20,143 bases of DNA, from NCBI GenBank assembly GCA_003660555.1, contig QMUK01000011.1, forward strand, positions 1 through 20,143, in the 5' to 3' direction. How positions within the stretch are numbered: position 1 is the first letter of the stretch; every line of letters starts with the position of its first letter. Made by a program: the position numbers and the translations under genes. Below, piece after piece: positions 1 to 6,028 of the stretch. The notes below the pieces were generated by a model. The model did no database searches and had not been told where the DNA came from. It saw only the letters and a program-made list of their open reading frames with translations. Origin of the DNA: Thermococci archaeon. GTDB taxonomy: Archaea; Hadarchaeota; B88-G9.

Positions 1-254
1 ACACCAGAACCTATTCCGATGAGCGTTCTGTCCTTCTCCTTTAATTTCGCCTTAAGGTAGGAATTTCCTCCTATCGGTACTAGCATTTCTTGCCCATCCT
101 TTAGATTACCTACTTCCCTTAGAGTATCTTTGGCCATGTTAACTTCCGCCATTGAGAGAGTCAAAGTTTGTATTTGGTTTTCCATTGCCTGATACTGTGC
201 TCTATACTGCTCCATTTGAAGCAACAGTTTATTCAGCTCCTCCCTCTCGTTCAT
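1..254 (-). CDS. pfdA: prefoldin subunit alpha (GimC alpha), 3' part outside window
   Basis: Prefoldin alpha is a subunit of the hexameric cytosolic chaperone that holds unfolded proteins in coiled-coil tentacles and passes them to the thermosome. The 84 visible residues begin with MNEREELNKLLLQMEQYRAQ, a charged heptad-like coiled coil. They run into the beta-hairpin core (around residues 55-84: DGQEMLVPIGGNSYLKAKLK, then RTLIGIGSG) typical of the alpha subunit. The C-terminal helix lies beyond the left edge. The start is the ATG at 252-254, preceded by AGGTGA with a 6-base gap, and it lies inside the end of the LX gene (26-bp overlap), so translation is probably coupled. Archaeal prefoldin alpha often follows LX and aIF6, which supports the call. 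Confidence 0.9.
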   Translation of the reverse strand, partial: MNEREELNKLLLQMEQYRAQYQAMENQIQTLTLSMAEVNMAKDTLREVGNLKDGQEMLVPIGGNSYLKAKLKEKDRTLIGIGSG

Positions 255-483
255 CTGTCTCACCTAATATCTCTCTAACAAGGGGATTCTCTACTTCCTC
301 TAGGGATATTTCCTCGATTTTCTCTATCAATATTTGATGTCTCTTAACTCCGTGTTTACTTCCAATCTCAGAGTACACTTTCTCTAATGCGTGCTTCGGG
401 ACTATCGCAGGTACTTCTTTACGGAATTCTTGAAAGAATTCACCGCATCTGAATCTGCCCTTTATCCTAAAGACCTTAACCAT
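229..483 (-). CDS. rplX: 50S ribosomal protein LX (L18a/L20e family)
   Basis: Small archaeal large-subunit protein related to eukaryotic L18a. The 84-residue product from the chosen start opens with MVKVFRIKGRFRCGEFFQEF, matching the short beta-strand N-terminus of LX proteins. A PAIVPKHALEKVYSEIGSKH segment and an acidic tail follow. A longer reading frame begins at a GTG at 490-492. The ATG at 481-483 is preferred because GAGGTGAT lies just upstream with the 6-base GGTG-to-ATG gap seen at other starts here, and that GTG is itself part of the SD element. The TGA stop of the upstream aIF6 gene is embedded in the same SD element, suggesting translational coupling. The 3' end overlaps prefoldin alpha. 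Function and assignment are secure at family level. Confidence 0.9.
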   Translation of the reverse strand: MVKVFRIKGRFRCGEFFQEFRKEVPAIVPKHALEKVYSEIGSKHGVKRHQILIEKIEEISLEEVENPLVREILGETDEREGGAE

Positions 484-488
484 GTGCA

Positions 489-1160
489 TCACCTCTGAAA
501 TAGTGCTAACTGGATTCTACCTAATTCAGGACCTGTTGTCTCATAACCGACTATTGCCCCTTTATCGTTGAGAAGAATTCCAACCTTCGGATATGGAATT
601 CCAGAGTTGACTGTCCCGACTTCAAGGGGAACTCCTAAGACTTCCTCTACTAGCTCGGCTTCCTCTTCTGTACAATTTGGATTGGCTAGAACTCCCTTGT
701 TGTTGGCTATGGCAGCAGAGCCAACTGTCTTGAGGCCTCCTATTGTACCTCTCTTTACTCTCATGCCTGTCTCTTTCAAGGCATTCAGACTGCTTTCACT
801 CAATCCGGGATGGACTATCGCCCCATTGTCGTTCATGAGTATGAGATTTCCCACTGCGGTCATGACCTCCTCTAGGATTATCGTCTCAATTCCTGCACTT
901 TTAGCCCAACTCATCTCGTTTCGAGACGTTCCTCTAGGGAAGACTGCACAATAGCTATTCATTGCACAGAATATTCCAAGAAGACTTGTTTCCCTTATCC
1001 TGACCTCATCTATTACCTCCACCCCCAGTACTTCCTCTATTTCTCTCTTGGAAAATGACTCTCCCTCCCCTATAACAGCTATTTCATTATTGGCCAGTGC
1101 ATATATCCCCGGTAGACCCCTAAGTGCTCTACTTCTTCTCAGTCTCCAAGATACACCCAT
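489..1160 (-). CDS. eif6: translation initiation factor aIF6
   Basis: aIF6 binds the 50S subunit and prevents premature joining to 30S; it is a ring of five quasi-repeats. The 223 residues fit the usual length of about 220. Recognisable repeat signatures are TAVGNLILMNDNGAIVHPGL (about 101-120), GLKTVGSAAIANNKGVLANP (about 142-161) and YPKVGILLNDKGAIVGYETT (about 191-210), followed by GPELGRIQLALF. The N-terminal repeats (PGIYALANNEIAVIG, then SLLGIFCAMNSYCAVFPR) are less canonical but in place. The ATG at 1158-1160 overlaps the end of the L31e gene by 22 bp and follows GAGAGGA. The TGA stop is built into the SD of LX. The L31e-aIF6-LX-prefoldin order is a known archaeal arrangement. Confidence 0.93.
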   Translation of the reverse strand: MGVSWRLRRSRALRGLPGIYALANNEIAVIGEGESFSKREIEEVLGVEVIDEVRIRETSLLGIFCAMNSYCAVFPRGTSRNEMSWAKSAGIETIILEEVMTAVGNLILMNDNGAIVHPGLSESSLNALKETGMRVKRGTIGGLKTVGSAAIANNKGVLANPNCTEEEAELVEEVLGVPLEVGTVNSGIPYPKVGILLNDKGAIVGYETTGPELGRIQLALFQR

Positions 1161-1417
1161 GCTATCCTCTCTCCACCCTCCTCCTTCAGTTCTACCCTCA
1201 CCCTGAGTTTAGATGGTATTTTCTCTCTTCCTCTATTCCATATTCTCTCATTGACTTCATTAGAGATCTTCACCTTCTCTACCCTTCTGTCCCCCATTTT
1301 CGCATGTCTGTAGACGAAGTCTCTCAGGAAATTTATGGCTTTCTTTGCTCTTCTAGTCCTTCTAGCTCTCTTTATTCTTCTGAATGGGACTACCAAAATT
1401 CTCTCTTCCGATGCCAC
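1139..1417 (-). CDS. rpl31e: 50S ribosomal protein L31e
   Basis: Archaeal/eukaryotic-type large-subunit protein near the polypeptide exit tunnel. The 92-residue protein has an early ILVVPFRRIKRARRTRRAKK segment, a basic helix (KAINFLRDFVYRHAKM), the motif VKISNEVNERIWNRGREKIP at about 49-68, and a final beta strand with the RVRVELKEE pattern, all typical of L31e. The start is GTG at 1415-1417, preceded by GAGGGAT. It sits 12 bp after the L39e stop, and its end overlaps aIF6 by 22 bp. The length is normal for the family, and the L39e-L31e pairing is common in archaea. Confidence 0.95.
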   Translation of the reverse strand: MASEERILVVPFRRIKRARRTRRAKKAINFLRDFVYRHAKMGDRRVEKVKISNEVNERIWNRGREKIPSKLRVRVELKEEGGERIAWVYLGD

Positions 1418-1429
1418 ATCAATCCCTCT

Positions 1430-1585
1430 TCAGAGCTTTAATCTACTTCTTCTCCAATGTCTCCTCTTCGGATGAGTCAGGACTCTTCTGTTCGTCCTAA
1501 CTATGACCCAGATGGGAACTCTCTTATTTTGCTTACTAGCTTTACCCAGCCTTATTTTCTTCCCTCTAGGCTTATTTCTAGCCAT
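1430..1585 (-). CDS. rpl39e: 50S ribosomal protein L39e
   Basis: Tiny 51-residue basic protein that lines the ribosomal exit tunnel. It reads [20 protein letters not shown] at the start, then [15 protein letters not shown], and ends in [14 protein letters not shown]. The PxWV and the terminal RRxHWRRxxLKL pattern are diagnostic of L39e. The ATG at 1583-1585 directly abuts the TAA stop of the PDCD5 gene with no gap, and AGGTGG inside the end of that gene serves as SD (7-base gap). The TGA stop is at 1430-1432, 12 bp before L31e. The gene is easily missed because of its size, but the match over the full length is unambiguous. Confidence 0.96.
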   Translation of the reverse strand: MARNKPRGKKIRLGKASKQNKRVPIWVIVRTNRRVLTHPKRRHWRRSRLKL

Positions 1586-1909
1586 TTAAATCCACCTTAT
1601 CTTGGTCTCCTTCTTCTTGCCAAGTAATCTCTTCAAAATTCGAAGGAGTTCTTCCTCACTTATTGGTTTAGTTATTCTTCCCGCTTGAGCCAGTTGTATT
1701 AACTGAAGCTCGAGTTGCTCTGCGAACTGGGGCCTAGACAATTTTATGTTGGTGAGTCTGCTCCTTGCCTCTGGTGTCAGTATTCTCCTTAATATCTCCC
1801 TTTTTGTCATCTCAGCTCTTATTCTCTGCTCTTCCTCGACTCTAGCCCTTTCTATCTTTTCTTTTAGTTCTTGAAGTTTTCTTCTTCTAATTTCATCTAA
1901 TTCATCCAT
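1586..1909 (-). CDS. PDCD5/TFAR19 family DNA-binding protein
   Basis: Homologue of eukaryotic PDCD5, conserved in archaea beside S19e; the archaeal members are small helical proteins reported to bind DNA, and their cellular role is unclear. The 107-residue product starts [20 protein letters not shown] and has the family signature around residues 35-75: [20 protein letters not shown], followed by [19 protein letters not shown]. It ends with a helical, basic [19 protein letters not shown] at 1916-1918 would add three residues. The ATG at 1907-1909 is preferred because AGGTGATCC, a nine-base match to the 16S anti-SD, sits just before it. The S19e stop codon TGA lies within that SD. The 3' end abuts the L39e ATG. 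Confidence 0.9.
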   Translation of the reverse strand: MDELDEIRRRKLQELKEKIERARVEEEQRIRAEMTKREILRRILTPEARSRLTNIKLSRPQFAEQLELQLIQLAQAGRITKPISEEELLRILKRLLGKKKETKIRWI

Positions 1910-1914
1910 GAGGA

Positions 1915-2364
1915 TCACCTATATTTTTGGAGCTCGGGCATATCTTTCATTATCTCAGCAGCTATTTTGTCCAAGAGGGATTTGCCTGTCGGTGTAATTT
2001 CTCTCCCTCCATCCTTAGACTTCCTTACTAGCCCCATCTGCTCCAATATTTGAAGTGATTTTCTTATTACGCTTCCACTACCCCTCCTAAACTTCTCTGG
2101 AGAGTGTCCTCTGTTCTTTCTTCCCCCATATAGGTTTCTAAGTCTGGAGACACCTATTGGACCCATTACGTATAACTTCCTGAGGATCGAGGCAGACCTA
2201 TAGTAGAACCAATCCGGGTCCTCTGGAGCTCTCTCCTTGTGCACTCCAGTCTTGACGTATTTAGTCCAATCTGGAGGTGTCATTCCCATTTCCTTGAGTT
2301 TCAATGCTGTTCTCCTTATTAGCTCCCCTGGAGGGACATCATAAACGCTAGTTATTCGAACCAC
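1915..2364 (-). CDS. rps19e: 30S ribosomal protein S19e
   Basis: Small-subunit protein, needed in eukaryotes for pre-18S rRNA processing. The 149-residue frame contains the family core [52 protein letters not shown] and [20 protein letters not shown], ending [17 protein letters not shown]. The only conventional start is GTG at 2362-2364, but that GTG is part of the strong SD AGGAGGTG. The ATA codon at 2353-2355 lies at the usual 6-base spacing and would give an N-terminus (M)TSVYDVP that lines up with the MATVYDVP start I recall from Pyrococcus, so an AUA start is a real possibility (see findings). The 5' end overlaps the YhbY-like gene by 17 bp with the GTG start, or 8 bp with ATA. Confidence 0.93.
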   Translation of the reverse strand: MVRITSVYDVPPGELIRRTALKLKEMGMTPPDWTKYVKTGVHKERAPEDPDWFYYRSASILRKLYVMGPIGVSRLRNLYGGRKNRGHSPEKFRRGSGSVIRKSLQILEQMGLVRKSKDGGREITPTGKSLLDKIAAEIMKDMPELQKYR

Positions 2365-2683
2365 CTCCTGTTCCTCTCCTCAGCTTCCTCAGGTACTTGG
2401 ACCATCCCTCTCTCGGTCTGAAGAGTAAGAATGTTCTCCCTCTCACCTCTATTAGCTCCGCATCTAATCTCATAGCGACTTCTCTTGCGAGTTCCTTCCT
2501 CTCTCCCACCACTGACTTTAAAAACTTAACCTTGACTAAGCCCAAGTCCTTGAGTTGTCTGTCTATCTCTCCCATGGCCGCATCTATTCCCCTCTTCCCT
2601 ATATTTACCGCAGGACTTATATCTATGCCCATGCTTCTCATTCTTCTTCTAATCTTTCCTGGAAGTCTTTTTTCTTCTTGCAT
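2348..2683 (-). CDS. YhbY/CRM-domain RNA-binding protein
   Basis: CRM-domain proteins bind structured RNA; bacterial YhbY associates with the pre-50S particle, and archaeal homologues sit in ribosome-biogenesis operons as here. In the 111-residue product the CRM fold is seen in ISPAVNIGKRGIDAAMGEID (GxxG loop GKRG at about 29-32), LVKVKFLKSV, a helix with LAREVAMRLDAELIEVRG and a final strand TFLLFRPRE. The tail is basic and Gly-rich. The frame is open upstream to 2743, but the ATG at 2681-2683 is chosen because GGAGG precedes it and the domain begins shortly after. The gene overlaps the RNase P gene by 35 bp at its start and S19e at its end. The specific RNA target is unknown. Confidence 0.85.
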   Translation of the reverse strand: MQEEKRLPGKIRRRMRSMGIDISPAVNIGKRGIDAAMGEIDRQLKDLGLVKVKFLKSVVGERKELAREVAMRLDAELIEVRGRTFLLFRPREGWSKYLRKLRRGTGGGSNN

Positions 2684-3005
2684 TTTTCTTCTCCTCCAAG
2701 TAGGGATATCTCGTGATTTTACCACATGATAAACACGTAACAACTACTCTCGGGTACGGATTCGACCTCACCCTCACTCTGCAGTTCCTCCCTGGAAGTA
2801 GATAGGAATAACAGTGTTTACAAAATCTCCTTTTTAAGTGTTTAGGTATTCTGACGTTATACTTCATGCTCATTTTCCTAGCTATCTGCACGTATCTATT
2901 CGAAAGGTCCATATCTCCACTCAAGGCCCTTTTCTCAGCAAGTTCAAATAGTCTAACTATTTCCCTAAGAGCCAGTCTCCTCAACCAAGGGGGCTTCCTA
3001 GCCAA
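2649..3005 (-). CDS. rnp4: ribonuclease P protein component 4 (Rpp21 homologue)
   Basis: Protein subunit of archaeal RNase P, which removes 5' leaders from pre-tRNA; Rpp21 pairs with Rpp29 on the specificity domain of the RNA. The 118 residues comprise a helical N-terminal half (ALREIVRLFELAEKRAL, LSNRYVQIARKMSMKYNVRI) and a zinc ribbon with CKHC at 62-65 and CLSC at 91-94. Between them lies the family pattern YLLPGRNCRVRVRS. The C-terminus is very basic (KKNARRKKTSRKD). The start is TTG at 3003-3005, overlapping the Nep1 stop by 8 bp, with GAGGAGG upstream inside nep1. The MARKPPWLRRLALRE opening agrees with family N-termini. Placement next to Nep1 and ribosomal proteins fits an RNA-processing operon. 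Confidence 0.9.
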   Translation of the reverse strand: MARKPPWLRRLALREIVRLFELAEKRALSGDMDLSNRYVQIARKMSMKYNVRIPKHLKRRFCKHCYSYLLPGRNCRVRVRSNPYPRVVVTCLSCGKITRYPYLEEKKNARRKKTSRKD

Positions 3006-3666
3006 TACCCATTTCCTCCTCTATTGAGTGTATCACCTTTCCTATTACTACCCACGCCTCTAGGGGATCTTCATACACAGAGAATTCCATTTCGAAATCG
3101 AACTTGGAAATGAAGTCTCCATGGGGGAATCCTCCAACTACTAGGTTTACTTTCTCGCCATTTTCAGCCAATGAGATCAATTTAGATGGATTTAACTTCT
3201 TTCCTCCTTCTCTGATTAGGATTGTCAGATCTCCTTTCTCCTTTAGTATATCTGATAAAGATGCTCTTCTAAGTAATAGGAGTGGCTTTCCAGTAGGAGG
3301 AACTCTCTTTTCCCTGAACAATTGCTCCATGAGCCCTATGAATCTATTGTAGTGTTTTGGCAACCTCGTCTCTGGATCTACCTCTATAACTAAATTCCTT
3401 CTAGTATGAACGAAAATGTTCAACATTCTCTTTTTACAGAGAGGTGTTCCTAGAGCGTAGAGGAGAGAAAAATGAACTATGTCAGGTCTTCCTCTTCTAT
3501 ACCCATCTTCTAGATGCCTCAGTGCCTTGTAATGATATGACGAGTCAAGTATTGTTTCTCTAGGTTTTTTCCTTCTTCTAGAGCAGTACCTGCTTATGGA
3601 CGGGTGAGACCATATTTCCTTCGGTATGGTCTCGAGTTCGGAGTCAGCCAGTACTAGATTGAACAT
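2998..3666 (-). CDS. nep1: rRNA pseudouridine-1915-type N1-methyltransferase Nep1 (EMG1)
   Basis: Nep1 is a SPOUT-class SAM methyltransferase that N1-methylates a pseudouridine in the small-subunit rRNA and takes part in 30S assembly. The 222-residue product begins MFNLVLADSELETIPKEIWS and carries the family signatures LDSSYHYKALRHLEDGYRRG, RPDIVHFSLLYALGTPL (about 60-76), IFVHTRRNLVIEVDPETRLP and HYNRFIGLMEQLF. The knot region is about 172-208 (VNLVVGGFPHGDF and later SVYEDPLEAWVVIGK). The frame is open to 3717, but the ATG at 3664-3666 is preferred: AGGAGGTAAC lies just before it, and the beta strand with LVLAD begins there. It heads the ten-gene minus-strand cluster and is divergent from the lipoprotein gene, with 49 bp between starts. 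Confidence 0.92.
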   Translation of the reverse strand: MFNLVLADSELETIPKEIWSHPSISRYCSRRRKKPRETILDSSYHYKALRHLEDGYRRGRPDIVHFSLLYALGTPLCKKRMLNIFVHTRRNLVIEVDPETRLPKHYNRFIGLMEQLFREKRVPPTGKPLLLLRRASLSDILKEKGDLTILIREGGKKLNPSKLISLAENGEKVNLVVGGFPHGDFISKFDFEMEFSVYEDPLEAWVVIGKVIHSIEEEMGIG

Positions 3667-3715
3667 CACGTTACCTCCTAAAACTTTATTTCCCACCACA
3701 ATATGGGGGGGAGAC
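3667..3715. promoter_or_regulatory. divergent intergenic region between nep1 and the lipoprotein gene
   Basis: The 49 bp must hold control elements for both directions. On the plus strand CTTTATTT at 3684-3691 is TATA-like and lies about 25 bp before a start at or near the lipoprotein ATG (3716), which would give a nearly leaderless message. For nep1, the SD AGGAGGT at 3672-3678 needs transcription to begin upstream of it; the only candidate is a weak CATATTG read on the minus strand near 3699-3705. Both assignments are by eye and uncertain. Confidence 0.35.
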
Positions 3716-4438
3716 ATGAAAGCCAGTCCACCTATACTAGCACTACTATTAGTTTTATCTTTCCTCTGCGGATGTCAAGAGGACAGAGAGGAAGTACTGG
3801 AAAGAAATCCAATGGAACTAGTAGAGAGATCTATGATGGAGATTAGGAGCTACGGATTTGAGCTGGAATTCTCTCAGGGGGGGAAGAATTTAGAGATAAC
3901 TGGAGAAATATCGAGAGAGCTGGGCATGGCCCACCTAGTTGGATCAGACGGGACTGAAGTATACTTCGATAGAGGCGTCGCTTACGTCAAACGGGGAGAT
4001 AACTGGGAATTCCTCAGTGGATTAGATTTGCCAGATTATCTCTGGATTTATTCGCTGATCGTCAGAAATCTAGAAAACATAAGAGAATTAGGAGACGAAG
4101 AGAGCCTAGGATGTAAAAAGTACCATGGAGAGATTTCTTTTGAAAAGTATCCTGGAATATTCGGAGATATTCCACAAAACCCGTTCCTGTTTGCCCCTCC
4201 TCCTGGAGACATTGATGTAAATGTGTGTCTCTCCGAAGATGGTGTTCCCAAGGTTCTAGAGATGACCTCAGAGGGTGTAGGGGGTGCTACCTGTAGTGTT
4301 ACAGGACCGGAATCTGAGGGATGTTCTATATCAGAGGGATTCTCGGTCGTGATTCGATTCAATAGGTTCAACGAGATAGGAAGTATCGATATACCCGAGG
4401 AAGTGAAAAAGAGTGTCAGACCCAGAGGAGGTGGTTAG
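3716..4438 (+). CDS. predicted surface lipoprotein with LolA/LppX-like domain
   Basis: Exported protein of 240 residues. The N-terminus is a lipoprotein signal peptide: MKASPPILALLLVLSFLCGC has a hydrophobic core and the lipobox L-C-G-C with acceptor Cys20. The mature part has the pattern of the LolA/LppX-like (DUF6612-type) fold: an amphipathic opening (ELVERSMMEIRSYGFELEF), then strands with a regular turn structure, including the recognisable TEVYFDRGVAYVKRGDNWEF at about 80-99. Cys133, 171, 193 and 203 could form extracellular disulfides. The ligand is unknown; the fold often binds lipid. The frame is open upstream, but the ATG at 3716 is chosen because the signal peptide starts there and GGGGGGAGA precedes it. 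It is divergent from nep1, and no functional partner is obvious; the next gene downstream is a glycosyltransferase. Confidence 0.65.
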   Translation: MKASPPILALLLVLSFLCGCQEDREEVLERNPMELVERSMMEIRSYGFELEFSQGGKNLEITGEISRELGMAHLVGSDGTEVYFDRGVAYVKRGDNWEFLSGLDLPDYLWIYSLIVRNLENIRELGDEESLGCKKYHGEISFEKYPGIFGDIPQNPFLFAPPPGDIDVNVCLSEDGVPKVLEMTSEGVGGATCSVTGPESEGCSISEGFSVVIRFNRFNEIGSIDIPEEVKKSVRPRGGG

Positions 4439-4776
4439 GCTTCAATTCATCAGTAAGCATTTGCTACATCCAAAGACAGTTATCTCTTATTATTGCTTAG
4501 GGACTAACTAGTAAAAGCTGGAGTAACCTAGTCCTCTCGCAAGCCATCGATCGAGATTATAAGCTCTTCTCTTTTTTCCTAGTGTGACGGTGAGCCACTT
4601 GGACCTGCCAAGAGTATTTCTATACTATGTCCCGAGATATCGATTTGACTTCCTCACGAGTGATTCGGAGTGGAACAACATATGGTGAATTAGGGACACG
4701 TAGCTAGACTCTTATAGGAGATACTCCCTCCAGCCTAAGACTGGACGAAATCCCATCAGAAGTTTCTGGTGGTAGA
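4439..4776. other. 338-bp gap without a confident gene
   Basis: No protein of family quality is seen here. The stretch holds a TATA-like GATTATAAG at 4555-4563 followed about 25 bp later by a 34-codon frame starting GTG at 4584 and ending TGA at 4686-4688 (MTVSHLDLPRVFLYYVPRYR...). It also has an imperfect inverted repeat GGACTA (4501-4506) / TAGTCC (4529-4534), and a second TATA-like CTTATAGG at 4711-4718. Base composition is less purine-skewed than in the neighbouring genes. It could be plain intergenic DNA, a small-RNA locus, or a decayed gene. Confidence 0.5.
4709..4719 (+). promoter_or_regulatory. possible TATA box for the glycosyltransferase gene
   Basis: CTCTTATAGGA resembles an archaeal TATA element. 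A start about 25 bp downstream (near 4738) would leave a leader of about 39 bases containing GGTGGT just before the ATG at 4777. There is no clear purine-rich BRE, so the call is weak. Confidence 0.3.
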
Positions 4777-6027
4777 ATGGGGACTAGAGAGATATTTAGT
4801 ACGATCTTCAATGCATTGGAGATTTCCAAGGATTTCCTAGATGGGAGCTTGTCTTTAATGGGTAATACTGTTCTCCTGAGAGATTTAAAATCTTGGAGAT
4901 CTAGCGCTCCTGTAGGAAGAGTAGAGAGGTTACTATACTTCAGATGTATGGAAGAGAAATTCGGTGCTCTTTCCCATTCCATTGGTGTGGAGAAAGGACT
5001 GAGATCCCTAGGGGTCGAAGTGGTGTCCATTTCATTAAATAGTCCGTTTAAGCTAGATGGTGTCCTAAAGAGCATTAGATTTGACTATTTACTTAGGAAG
5101 AATTTGAGGAGAGTAATGGAATACGTCGGAGACATCGATTTGGTTTACCAGAGAATCACCCCCTACAGTCTCTTCGGAGTTTTCCTAGCCAAGGAGTTAG
5201 AAGTACCTCTGGTCTCGGAATACCACGGATCGAGATGGATATCCACTAGACTCTATAAAGGGAAGTCAATCCCATTTGAATTCATTTCTCGCAGGATTGA
5301 GAGAGTGAATCTCGAGTCCTCCTCATTAATTTCGACTGTATCGAGTGTTTTGAAAAGAGATCTGATTTCATTCGGAATAAACAGCGAGAAAATCATAGTT
5401 AACAGGAATTGCGTGGATTTGGATCTATTCAATCCTGATGTATCTCCATTAATCCAAAAAGAATCGGGGAAAATTAGGATAGGATTTTCTGGAATATTTT
5501 CCAAGTGGTATGGACTCAGGACTCTCCTAAGAGCACTGTTTCCTATAAGGAGGGAGTATCACGGGAAAGTCGATTTCCTCTTACTAGGAGATGGCCCTCT
5601 ATTTGATTCGGTCAAAAAGCGAGTTAGTGGAATGAGAGAGTTCTTGTTGCCCGGATGGGTCGACTTACCAGAAGTCCCTAGATATCTGATCTCGTGTGAC
5701 ATATTAGTGTCTCCGAATGAACCAATAGGAGAACTGAGAGGATCCCCGGTGAAGATACCTGAGTATATGGCCCTAGGGAAGGCTGTAGTTGCCTCTAGAA
5801 CTGGAGACATCCCAGAAATCATTGGAGACAGTGGAGTACTATTTACCCCAGGCGACTACGTTGACCTAAGAGATAAAATATCCTATTTAATTGAGAACGA
5901 GGAAGAAAGAAGAAAGCTTGGAAAGAGGGCTTGGAAACGTGTCAGAAAAAACTATACATGGGAGAAATACGCCGAAAGGCTCATGGAATCAATCAAAAAA
6001 ATAGGGGGAGGCTCGGGGAAAGAATGA
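4777..6027 (+). CDS. GT4-family glycosyltransferase
   Basis: Retaining GT-B glycosyltransferase that moves a sugar from a nucleotide donor to an acceptor, probably a surface glycan or glycolipid; the acceptor cannot be told. In the 416 residues the N-terminal Rossmann-like domain begins about residue 50 (RLLYFRCMEEKFGALSH) and includes LVSEYHGSRW. The donor domain follows from about 232 (KIRIGFSGIFSKWYGLRTLL), with FLLLGDGPLFDSVKKR (267-282), a switch to SCDILVSPNE, and the sugar-binding motif GSPVKIPEYMALGKAVVAS (322-340), whose EYMA glutamate is the second Glu of the GT4 EX7E motif. It closes with a helix containing YTWEKYAERLMESIK. The first about 48 residues precede the usual domain start. 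The ATG at 4777 has a good SD (GGTGG), but an internal start is possible. It converges with the next gene, stops 1 bp apart. Confidence 0.85.
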   Translation: MGTREIFSTIFNALEISKDFLDGSLSLMGNTVLLRDLKSWRSSAPVGRVERLLYFRCMEEKFGALSHSIGVEKGLRSLGVEVVSISLNSPFKLDGVLKSIRFDYLLRKNLRRVMEYVGDIDLVYQRITPYSLFGVFLAKELEVPLVSEYHGSRWISTRLYKGKSIPFEFISRRIERVNLESSSLISTVSSVLKRDLISFGINSEKIIVNRNCVDLDLFNPDVSPLIQKESGKIRIGFSGIFSKWYGLRTLLRALFPIRREYHGKVDFLLLGDGPLFDSVKKRVSGMREFLLPGWVDLPEVPRYLISCDILVSPNEPIGELRGSPVKIPEYMALGKAVVASRTGDIPEIIGDSGVLFTPGDYVDLRDKISYLIENEEERRKLGKRAWKRVRKNYTWEKYAERLMESIKKIGGGSGKE

Positions 6028-6028
6028 A

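Noticed and set aside
568-954. Long plus-strand frame opposite aIF6
   Set aside because: It lies wholly antisense to a clear aIF6 gene, has Ser/Pro/Leu-rich shadow composition and no SD or family features. Similar shadows over nrdJ, cysS, malic enzyme and other genes were dropped for the same reason.
4501-4534. Inverted repeat GGACTA / TAGTCC
   Set aside because: Six pairs with a 22-base loop in intergenic DNA can arise by chance; there is no T-run terminator or conserved context.
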